6,589 bases of DNA from Sulfurovum sp. (lineage in GTDB: Bacteria; Campylobacterota; Campylobacteria; Campylobacterales; Sulfurovaceae). The stretch's first letter is position 1, and each line of letters begins with the position of its first letter. The stretch spans positions 1 through 6,589 of the forward strand of contig DAOUPF010000075.1 of the NCBI GenBank assembly GCA_030626265.1, in the 5' to 3' direction. Position numbers and translations under genes: made by a program. Shown here one piece after another: positions 1-5,939 of this stretch. The notes under the pieces were generated by a model. It did not search any database. It saw only the letters and a list, made by a program, of their open reading frames with translations, and was not told the origin of the DNA.

Positions 1-1230
1 AAATATAAATGAAGCTAGTAAGAGAGTGACAAATGGAGAGAGTAGTCTCTCTAGCATATATAGAGCCATAATCAGCATCATCACACCAAATATCTGTGAT
101 ATACGCATCATCCAGCCACCAGGTTTGGGCATAAATTTACCAGCACCAAGACCGACAAGTAGTAGAGGCATACCCATACCTATACTCATGATAAACAGTG
201 CCAGTCCACCCAAGAATGCATCACCAGTATGAGATATAAACAGTATAGCCCCACCTAGAGGAGGAGCCACACAAGGTCCTACAATCAGAGCTGATAGTAC
301 ACCCATGATAGCAGTGCCTAGTATTCCTTTGCTTTGAGCATTGTCACTAGCAGAGTTGAGCTTGGATTGCCACTTGGTAGGAAGTCCTATCTCATAGAAT
401 CCAAATAGAGAAAATGCAAGAGCCACAAACATCATAGAGAATAGAATGATAACCCAAGGTTTTGCCATGGCTGCTTGTATATCTGCTCCTACAAGACCTG
501 CTATCACACCTACAACAGTATAGGCAAGTGCCATAGAGACAACATAGACTAGTGAGGTAAAAAATGCTTTGCCCATATTTGGTTTTTCATGTTTGCCAGC
601 TTGGGATATGATGATAGATGAGAGTATAGGAATCATAGGAAATATACAAGGAGTCAATGCCAAAAACAGACCAAATACAAAGAACAAAAATAGTATAAAG
701 AATGAACTCTCATTGACTAGTACATCAGCTATCTTTGCAGTGTTTCCCTCTTTGGTGAGGCGTGATATTTTTGCTATAAAACCCTCTTCTTCTCCCTCGT
801 ACTTGAAGTCAAAACTACGAGTTTGTGGCTGATAACAGATACCACTATCTGAGCACCCTGTCATCTCTATAGTCAGAGTATAGTCCTCTGTTAGCTTACT
901 TTGTATCTCTGAGAGTGGTATGTCAATAGCTATACTATGGTATATATCAAATTCACCATGCTTCTCTGCCTCTGGTTTTGTAATCTCTATCTCACCTATA
1001 TTTGGCTTGGTTATTTTATAATGCAGATCTTTTGCGTATATATATATCTTTTTACCTAGTATGATGTTTGTCTTTATTACATCACCCTCTTTTATAGCGG
1101 TTGCTTTGAATGCTTCAGAGGGTTCTAGGAATGATTGTTGAGGTAGCTTAAGTCCGCCAAAACCCTCTGCTGTGATCAAAAGTGTGGAAAAAACTATGGC
1201 TAGTATGAGAAATATCTTTTTTGTGTACAT
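1..1230 (-). CDS. dsbD: DsbD-type thiol:disulfide interchange protein (C-terminus cut by window edge)
   Basis: This inner-membrane protein passes reducing power from cytoplasmic thioredoxin to periplasmic thiol proteins, in other bacteria including the cytochrome c maturation and disulfide isomerase systems. I translated 410 codons with no stop up to base 1. Residues 1-21 look like a signal peptide (MYTKK followed by a hydrophobic run ending near TAEG). Residues about 25-150 form the periplasmic alpha domain, with the redox pair C126/C132 in TGCSDSGICYQP. From about residue 176 there are multiple membrane segments with the two membrane cysteines, C195 in LTPCIFPMIP and C320 in VGPCVAPPLGG. 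The spacing of all four cysteines closely matches E. coli DsbD (C103/C109 and C163/C285). The C-terminal thioredoxin-like gamma domain is expected off the left edge and is not seen. The ATG at 1230 gives the signal peptide directly and has an AAAGAG ribosome-site-like stretch 5 bases upstream. The gene is divergent from the CxxC protein gene. A CcdA-like protein lacking the outer domains is excluded by the alpha domain. Confidence 0.95.
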   Translation of the reverse strand, partial: MYTKKIFLILAIVFSTLLITAEGFGGLKLPQQSFLEPSEAFKATAIKEGDVIKTNIILGKKIYIYAKDLHYKITKPNIGEIEITKPEAEKHGEFDIYHSIAIDIPLSEIQSKLTEDYTLTIEMTGCSDSGICYQPQTRSFDFKYEGEEEGFIAKISRLTKEGNTAKIADVLVNESSFFILFLFFVFGLFLALTPCIFPMIPILSSIIISQAGKHEKPNMGKAFFTSLVYVVSMALAYTVVGVIAGLVGADIQAAMAKPWVIILFSMMFVALAFSLFGFYEIGLPTKWQSKLNSASDNAQSKGILGTAIMGVLSALIVGPCVAPPLGGAILFISHTGDAFLGGLALFIMSIGMGMPLLLVGLGAGKFMPKPGGWMMRISQIFGVMMLIMALYMLERLLSPFVTLLLASFIF

Positions 1231-1309
1231 CTTTACTCTTTTTTTTAAGTTAAACAAGGTAAAACTATATCAAAATATTATAAATGATATGCTAACAAGG
1301 AACACAATA
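1231..1309. promoter_or_regulatory. Divergent intergenic region with candidate -10 boxes for both flanking genes
   Basis: This is the only non-coding gap in the window, lying between two divergent starts, so both genes probably begin transcription here. On the minus strand a perfect TATAAT lies at 1282-1277, about 46 bases upstream of the dsbD ATG. On the plus strand TATAAA (1279-1284) or TATTAT (1276-1281) could be the -10 for the DUF255 gene, about 25 bases before its ATG. These boxes overlap each other. I see no convincing -35 box for either, which is usual for sigma-70 promoters in Campylobacterota. A run of eight A (minus strand, 1246-1239) sits just before the dsbD ribosome site. The boxes are read by eye in very AT-rich DNA, so the exact positions are uncertain. 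Confidence 0.4.
1297..1302 (+). promoter_or_regulatory. Ribosome binding site that decides the DUF255 gene start
   Basis: AAGGAA lies 7 bases before the ATG at 1310. The other in-frame ATGs, at 1289 and at 1172-1205, have no comparable site, and those at 1172-1205 lie inside the divergent dsbD gene. This fixes the start at 1310. Confidence 0.75.
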
Positions 1310-2773
1310 ATGGATAATGATTTAATCTTATGGCATAGCTGGAGCACGGAGACATTTGAAAAAGCACGAGAGCAAGATAGAGCTATATTTTTATTTGTTG
1401 GGCACATAGGGTGCTATTGGTGTGAACTTATGGAAGAGGAGTCTTTTTGTGATGAGCCAATAGCCAGATTATTAAAAGAAAACTTTATAGCTATTAGAGT
1501 AGATTGCAATGAACGACCTGATGTGGGATTATACTATCAGGCAGTATTCAAGCAGATGACAGGAAGGGAGGGTAACTTTCCTATATCTATATTTATGACT
1601 CCAGAGAAGATACCATTTTACTCTGCGGTATATATCCCAGCCAAAAGAAGAGATGGAATGATGGGCTTTGATGAGACTCTAGAGCTAGTAGCACAGAAAT
1701 ATACTATAGAGAGAGAAACTCTCATAAGTAAAGGCAAAGAGATACTAGATGTCATGAACACCCAAGAGAGTAGTATAAAAGCCACCAAGATAGATAGCTC
1801 TCTTAGCAAAGTTGCAACAGAGCAGATAAAAGAGCTATTTGACAAAGAGTATGGAGGTTTTGGTAAAGCACCAAAGTTTCCACGACACTCTGTACTAAAT
1901 CTACTCATAGATATGTATGAACAAAATGCAGATGTAGAGCTACTAGAGACTCTTGGCAAAAGTCTAGAATCTATGATGCAAAAAGGCTTTTATGATAGTA
2001 GTGATGGTGCTTTTCATAGGTACAGCATAGATAAGCAGTGGCAGACATCTCAGAGTGGAAAAACTCTGTATAACAATGCATTGATGGTAGAGCTAATGTT
2101 AAGAGCATATGCTTTGACTGGTAAAGAGGACTATAAGGTAATTGCTACCAAAACACTACTGTTTATACAAAAACATATGTTAAAAGATGGATTATACTTT
2201 GCTCTATATGATAACTCTAGGATACAAGATAATCAAGTCATAGTATCATGGAATGCGATGATGATAACAACGCTATTTAGTGCTAGTGATATAGATGAAC
2301 AGTATCTTATCTTGGCAAAAGAGTCTCTGATGGAACTGCTATCAGCAACAATGATAAAAGGAGAGCTATATCACTCTACACAAGAGGGCAAAGAGCCAAC
2401 AACAAAAGCTTTTTTAGAAGATTATGCCTATCTCTCTGATGCACTCATAAAAGCCTATGAAGTTACCAAAGAGGAGCACTATCTCATCAAAGCTTCAGAG
2501 TTTATCAATGAGGCTATTGGTCAATTTTTTGCAGGAGGTAGATGGAGATTTGCCAATGGTGATATGATGACCTATGCAGATACAGCAGATAGAGACTACT
2601 CATCATCACTATCTATGATGGCTAGAGTGCTAGCCAAAGCAACTAGGCTAATCAATCCAGAATATGAGAAGTTTTTGACGCGTTCTCTAGAGGTACAATC
2701 ATATGATCTTATGCGTCAGCCTATCTCTATGCCAGAACTTACTAGAGTAGCGATGGGTAATTTTAATAGATAA
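1310..2773 (+). CDS. DUF255 / YyaL-type thioredoxin-domain protein, shortened C-terminus
   Basis: This 487-residue protein belongs to the YyaL/SSP411 family (DUF255, Thioredox_DsbH), an N-terminal thioredoxin fold joined to an alpha/alpha-barrel resembling six-hairpin glycosidases and N-acylglucosamine epimerases. Its biochemical role is not established. Visible family landmarks are WHSW (8-11), the CxxC site C35-Y-W-C38 in place of the usual CHWC, VDCNERPDV (64-72), the cis-proline segment GNFPISIF (P91), GGFGKAPKFP (182-191), SWNAMM (313-318) and FLEDYAYL (368-375). There are extra cysteines at 46 and 66. No signal peptide is seen from this start, so it is probably cytoplasmic. Full-length relatives usually run to about 600-700 residues. 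This one stops soon after the PISMPEL segment, so the C-terminal domain is absent. The start at 1310 is chosen for its AAGGAA ribosome site; a longer in-frame reading from 1172 would overlap dsbD. It is divergent from dsbD and converges on truA with an 11-bp overlap. Confidence 0.88.
   Translation: MDNDLILWHSWSTETFEKAREQDRAIFLFVGHIGCYWCELMEEESFCDEPIARLLKENFIAIRVDCNERPDVGLYYQAVFKQMTGREGNFPISIFMTPEKIPFYSAVYIPAKRRDGMMGFDETLELVAQKYTIERETLISKGKEILDVMNTQESSIKATKIDSSLSKVATEQIKELFDKEYGGFGKAPKFPRHSVLNLLIDMYEQNADVELLETLGKSLESMMQKGFYDSSDGAFHRYSIDKQWQTSQSGKTLYNNALMVELMLRAYALTGKEDYKVIATKTLLFIQKHMLKDGLYFALYDNSRIQDNQVIVSWNAMMITTLFSASDIDEQYLILAKESLMELLSATMIKGELYHSTQEGKEPTTKAFLEDYAYLSDALIKAYEVTKEEHYLIKASEFINEAIGQFFAGGRWRFANGDMMTYADTADRDYSSSLSMMARVLAKATRLINPEYEKFLTRSLEVQSYDLMRQPISMPELTRVAMGNFNR
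2763..2773. other. Convergent 11-bp 3' overlap of the DUF255 gene and truA
   Basis: The plus-strand TAA (2771-2773) and the minus-strand TAA (2763-2765) lie so that each gene ends within the other. No hairpin with a T run is visible around this point, so transcripts from both sides probably run into each other or end inside coding sequence. Confidence 0.85.
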
Positions 2774-3485
2774 CCCGTGCCAAATACAATCCTTGTGGTG
2801 GTACAAGCTTTTTAATATAACAAGCCTTGAGAGCTAGTTGCTCTTGTAGTTGCTCAATACTTAGATTGCCATTGGCAACTTCTAGTGCCGTGTGAGTCAT
2901 CATTCTCACTTGTGCCCTCAAAAATCCATTGGCTTGGAAATATATGAAGTGATAGTCTCCTCTTCGTTTGTGGTAGGCTTGATATATCTGTCTGATATTA
3001 TCTTTGGTCTCTGAGCCTGTTTTTAAAAAGTTACTAAAATCATGTTCTCCTATGAAGCAAGATAGAGCTTCATTGAGCTTGGAAGAATTATTTAGAGGAA
3101 GATGAGCTATAAAGTCTTGCTCAAATATAGTAGGTTTACGAGTCTTGAAGATATAGCGATATATGCGCTCTTTAGCATTGAAACGGGCATGAAAATCATC
3201 TGATACTTCTGTGATATGTTTGAACTCTATAGCTTGTAGTTTTCCATTGAGATGCTCTTTGAGTTTGGATAGGTCAGACCAAAAATCAGGTAAATCAAAA
3301 TGAATCACTTGCCCAGTAGCATGAACACCAGCATCAGTGCGACCTGAACCTATAATGTCAGAGTATATACCCAGAGATATAAGTGCTGTCTCTATAGCTG
3401 TAGTGATAGTCTCTTTTGTAGATTTTTGGCGTTGGAAGCCTTTGAAGAGGTTACCGTTGTATGCTATGACTGCTTTGACCCTCAT
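2763..3485 (-). CDS. truA: tRNA pseudouridine(38-40) synthase TruA
   Basis: TruA converts uridines 38, 39 and 40 in the anticodon stem-loop of many tRNAs to pseudouridine, and acts in the cytoplasm as a homodimer. The 240-residue length is normal for the family. The catalytic signature GSGRTDAGVHATGQ is intact, with the nucleophile at D51. Other family features are KGFQRQ near residue 15, the ERIYRYIF segment in the middle, HDFSNF, the C-terminal NGFLRAQVRMM segment and the terminal PPQGLYLARVIY. It is the last gene of the minus-strand cluster. Its ATG overlaps the TGA of the upstream permease gene as TGATG, with an AGGAG site upstream, so translation is probably coupled. Its stop lies inside the 3' end of the convergent DUF255 gene, leaving no room for a separate intergenic terminator. 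Confidence 0.97.
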   Translation of the reverse strand: MRVKAVIAYNGNLFKGFQRQKSTKETITTAIETALISLGIYSDIIGSGRTDAGVHATGQVIHFDLPDFWSDLSKLKEHLNGKLQAIEFKHITEVSDDFHARFNAKERIYRYIFKTRKPTIFEQDFIAHLPLNNSSKLNEALSCFIGEHDFSNFLKTGSETKDNIRQIYQAYHKRRGDYHFIYFQANGFLRAQVRMMTHTALEVANGNLSIEQLQEQLALKACYIKKLVPPQGLYLARVIY

Positions 3486-4501
3486 CAGAAGTTTCTCCTA
3501 GTTCGTCTATAAAAAAGAAAAACCCCTATGGATATATAGAGTATGCAAAATAGTAACAATATAGTTGGAGTACCCTGCTTTTTCAAAAAAGAGGCTGTTG
3601 CATAGATAGCCATAGTTATAGCAAAGGATACTAGGTAAATATGAGCTCTTTGGTATCTAGGGTTGATAATTGAAAATGCAGCTACTATAGCCAATATAAG
3701 AAATGGAGATATGGATATAAATATACTATATATAAAAAGTGCCATATCCCTTTTGTTTTCTCTTATCTTACTCCAGCCTCTCTGGAGCATACCTAGATTT
3801 GCTCGGTTTTTTGGATAACTATATATACTCATCTGCTCATAATCAATAGACTCTATAGAATTAGAGAGAAAAGTATCCCCACTACCGTTATATAGATTGA
3901 GTGCAAAACGACTACTACTGCTCTCTATGCTACCTTCCTCAGCCATAAAGATTACTCTTTTCTCTCTGTCATCAGTAGCAAAAAGTACAATATCTCGGTA
4001 TCTATCATCTTTTTTGTCTCCTATAAAGATAATATACTCTCCAAATTTTTGACCTAGTTTATTGGGGGATATTGTGAGCTTGGCTTCTGCTAATTTTTGC
4101 CCCTCAAAAATCTTGAAGTTAAGTTTACTTTTGGGCATAGAAGATAGTGATAGGGTAAGCATAAGAGTTGTAAATAAAATAGAAGGTAATAAAAAAACTT
4201 TGAGAAGCTTTATAGGTGTTAGACCAAAAGAGAATAGAGCGATAAGCTCATTATCCTCAGAGAGCTTCATTAGTGTGGCTGTAAGGGCTGCTATGAAGGA
4301 GAGAGGAATAGTGTAAAATAGAATCTCAGGGGCAAAAAACCATAAAAGTTTAAGTACTTCAGTACCATTTAGTGATACTTTGCTAGAGAGAGCTGCTATT
4401 CTTATAATATATATGATGGATAGTATAGAAAGAAATGGAAGAAATATCAGAAGATAGTTTTTGGTAAAGTGAGAGAGGATAAATCCTCTGACTCTACCCA
4501 T
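3485..4501 (-). CDS. LptF/LptG (YjgP/YjgQ) family permease
   Basis: This 338-residue inner-membrane protein fits the LptF/LptG family. These are the membrane subunits of the LptB2FG transporter, which extracts lipopolysaccharide (here perhaps lipooligosaccharide) and passes it to LptC and the periplasmic bridge. The topology matches. Three N-terminal membrane segments (about 15-36, 50-78 and 98-120) are followed by a hydrophilic beta-rich periplasmic domain (about 122-250), then three C-terminal segments (about 253-279, 286-306 and 312-330). The segment SEDNELIALFSFGLTPIKLL (81-100) is the conserved cytoplasmic loop after TM2, where E.. A.G..P/S is typical and contacts the LptB ATPase. Sequence alone does not tell me whether it is LptF or LptG; the partner subunit is not in the window. 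Its start overlaps the prepilin peptidase gene by 8 bp, and only a weak GGA-type ribosome site is visible, suggesting coupled translation. Its stop overlaps truA by 1 bp. Confidence 0.88.
   Translation of the reverse strand: MGRVRGFILSHFTKNYLLIFLPFLSILSIIYIIRIAALSSKVSLNGTEVLKLLWFFAPEILFYTIPLSFIAALTATLMKLSEDNELIALFSFGLTPIKLLKVFLLPSILFTTLMLTLSLSSMPKSKLNFKIFEGQKLAEAKLTISPNKLGQKFGEYIIFIGDKKDDRYRDIVLFATDDREKRVIFMAEEGSIESSSSRFALNLYNGSGDTFLSNSIESIDYEQMSIYSYPKNRANLGMLQRGWSKIRENKRDMALFIYSIFISISPFLILAIVAAFSIINPRYQRAHIYLVSFAITMAIYATASFLKKQGTPTILLLFCILYISIGVFLFYRRTRRNF
3495..3499 (-). promoter_or_regulatory. Ribosome binding site of truA, inside the upstream gene
   Basis: On the minus strand AGGAG lies 9 bases before the truA ATG, within the last codons of the permease gene. 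With the TGATG stop/start overlap, it supports both this truA start and coupled translation. Confidence 0.65.
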
Positions 4502-5252
4502 ACATAATCCAGTCTAAGAATGCTCCTGCTTGTGTATCAAATAGATATATGATGAGTGTAGCAAGTGCTAAAAATGGTACGAATGGTACCATAGTATCTT
4601 TGGCAAAGATAGAAGGCACAATCGCTAGTATAGCAGAGAGAAATAGTGCCAAGAAAAACCCAGGGAATCCAAGTAGGGCAGCCATAGTTCCAGCTACTAT
4701 GACATCAGCTCCACCCATAGCCTCTTTGCGTGCTACAATTGATATGATTTTTGCTAAAGCCCATAGACCAAATGCTGCCATGGCAGCATGTAAAATAGAG
4801 TTTGACATATCAAGATTGAGTGAATTTGTCTGTATTAGTGCTAAGAGTAGTGCAAAAAAGTTTACAGAGTCAGGGACGGCATAGTATTTGAGATCTATAA
4901 CAGTAAGAGCCAAAAGAGCAGTAAATGAGCCGGCGATAAAAGGTAGATACCATACAAGCCCAAGCTTTAAATACAGTGATAACCATAGTAGACCTGTCAA
5001 GAATTCTACTATAGGATACTGTTTTGAGATAGGGTCCTTACAGTAAGCACATTTTCCACCAAGGAAGAGCCAGGAGAGTATAGGGATATTGTGATACCAC
5101 TTTAGCTTTTCTTCACAGCTTGTACAGTGAGAGCTAGGGAAAGCTATATTCTCTCCCTTTGGTGTACGATATATGACAACATTGAGAAATGATCCTATCA
5201 TCATACCAAATATAAAAACTGCTCCAGCTATACTAAGCACAGGTACTTCCAT
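4494..5252 (-). CDS. Prepilin peptidase (A24 family, PilD/GspO-like)
   Basis: This 252-residue polytopic inner-membrane aspartic protease is expected to cleave the leader peptide of type IV prepilins or type II secretion pseudopilins, and often N-methylates the new N-terminus. The N-terminal domain has GSFLNVVIYR (20-29) and the zinc-type cysteine pairs C43/C46 and C68/C71, followed by KQYPIVEFLTG. The catalytic aspartates should be D120 in TVIDLKYYAVPD and D183 in AMGGADVIVAG. The late PFVPFLALAT segment is also typical. The second catalytic motif reads GGAD rather than the canonical GxGD. No pilin or pilus assembly gene is in the window, so the substrate is unknown. The gene abuts uppS with no gap (TAG then ATG) and has a strong ribosome site inside the uppS end. 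It overlaps the permease gene by 8 bp. Confidence 0.92.
   Translation of the reverse strand: MEVPVLSIAGAVFIFGMMIGSFLNVVIYRTPKGENIAFPSSHCTSCEEKLKWYHNIPILSWLFLGGKCAYCKDPISKQYPIVEFLTGLLWLSLYLKLGLVWYLPFIAGSFTALLALTVIDLKYYAVPDSVNFFALLLALIQTNSLNLDMSNSILHAAMAAFGLWALAKIISIVARKEAMGGADVIVAGTMAALLGFPGFFLALFLSAILAIVPSIFAKDTMVPFVPFLALATLIIYLFDTQAGAFLDWIMYG
4772..4789. repeat. Perfect 18-bp palindrome inside the prepilin peptidase gene
   Basis: ATGCTGCCATGGCAGCAT is its own reverse complement over 18 bases. It lies within codons for a His-Ala-Ala-Met-Ala-Ala stretch around residues 155-160 of the prepilin peptidase. As RNA it could fold into a 7-bp stem with a CATG loop. No T run follows, so it does not look like a terminator. 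Confidence 0.6.
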
Positions 5253-5939
5253 CTATATTCCTCCAAACTTTCTATCTCTGTTTTGAAAACTACTAATAAT
5301 CTCTTCTAGTTCTACTGGTGAAAAGTCAGGCCAGAGAGTATCTGTAAAGAACATTTCACTATAGCTTAATTGCCATAGTAAAAAGTTAGATAGTCTCTGC
5401 TCTCCACTAGTACGAATCATGAGGTCTATATCGCTATATGGAGTATCTAATGCATTAGATAGACTCTCTTCTGTAAGCTCTTGTTTCTCTGAGATAACTC
5501 TATTGGCAGCACGCACTATCTCGTTCCTGCTTCCATAGTTGAGAGCTAGTACTTGGACTAGGCTTTTGTTATCTTTGGTTGCCTTTTTTGTATCAGCTAT
5601 GGTTTGTTTGAGTTTATTAGAGAATGGCTCTAAATCACCAGCTGTTTCAAAGCGGGTATCTAGTCTCATATAAGTGTCTAATTCATTTTTTAAATAGTTA
5701 TCTAATAATTTCATTAAAAAAGTCACTTCCATTTTAGGGCGTTTCCAGTTCTCTGTACTAAAGGCATATAGAGTGAGTGTCTCTATACTCTCATGTTTCG
5801 CACAGTAGGTAGTGATGTCCCTTACTACCTCTGCACCCATTTCATGACCTTTTGTTCTCACTCTACCTCTGCGTTTTGCCCAGCGACCATTACCATCCAT
5901 GATGATGGCTAAATGTTTTAGAGTATTAGTTTTTGCCAT
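5253..5939 (-). CDS. uppS: Isoprenyl transferase / undecaprenyl diphosphate synthase
   Basis: UppS adds isopentenyl units in cis to farnesyl diphosphate to make C55 undecaprenyl diphosphate, the lipid carrier for peptidoglycan and surface polysaccharides. The 228-residue protein has all the family blocks: the substrate-binding IIMDGNGRWAKRRG with the key Asp at D15, GHEMGAEVVRD (31-41), LYAFSTENWKRP, and the C-terminal block DLMIRTSGEQRLSNFLLW followed by QLSYSEMFF and WPDF. It is somewhat shorter than E. coli UppS (253 residues), with the difference at the termini. The ATG at 5939 overlaps the end of coaBC by 14 bp. It has an AAGG site 6 bases upstream (5949-5946), inside coaBC. The next gene follows with no gap. 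This context and the intact active site make a soluble, functional housekeeping enzyme the straightforward reading. Confidence 0.97.
   Translation of the reverse strand: MAKTNTLKHLAIIMDGNGRWAKRRGRVRTKGHEMGAEVVRDITTYCAKHESIETLTLYAFSTENWKRPKMEVTFLMKLLDNYLKNELDTYMRLDTRFETAGDLEPFSNKLKQTIADTKKATKDNKSLVQVLALNYGSRNEIVRAANRVISEKQELTEESLSNALDTPYSDIDLMIRTSGEQRLSNFLLWQLSYSEMFFTDTLWPDFSPVELEEIISSFQNRDRKFGGI
5258..5264 (-). promoter_or_regulatory. Strong ribosome binding site for the prepilin peptidase, within the uppS 3' end
   Basis: On the minus strand GGAGGAA lies 5 bases before the prepilin peptidase ATG at 5252. It is built from the last uppS codons, which encode Gly-Gly-Ile. It fixes the start and lets ribosomes reload where uppS ends. 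Confidence 0.75.

Noticed and set aside
26..232. Plus-strand open frame of 68 codons
   Set aside because: It lies wholly antisense to the well-supported dsbD membrane domain, and its proline/serine/isoleucine-rich sequence resembles a shadow, not a protein family.
569..832. Plus-strand open frame of 87 codons
   Set aside because: It is antisense to dsbD codons that include the C195 motif, has no recognisable domain, and has no ribosome site that I can defend.
1033..1051. TATATATATA tract as a possible promoter or repeat
   Set aside because: It encodes the Ile-Tyr-Ile-Tyr stretch in the DsbD alpha domain, and no gene start lies downstream on either strand.
1172..1309. A longer N-terminus for the DUF255 protein starting at 1172
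   Set aside because: It would run through the start and signal peptide of the divergent dsbD gene, lacks a ribosome site, and adds residues unlike the family. The ATG at 1310 has a good AAGGAA site and begins just before the conserved WHSW.
1618..1959. Minus-strand open frame of 113 codons within the DUF255 gene
   Set aside because: It is opposite a conserved coding region including GGFGKAPKFP; its serine-rich translation is a typical shadow.
4575..4591. Short repeated ATGGTAC units with a KpnI-like palindrome
   Set aside because: They encode the conserved MVPFVPF segment of the prepilin peptidase; the repeat is explained by the repeated Val-Pro-Phe residues.
4549..4884. Plus-strand open frame of 111 codons, and a similar one at 4062-4316
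   Set aside because: Both are antisense to conserved membrane protein genes (prepilin peptidase and LptF/LptG-type permease) and show no family resemblance.
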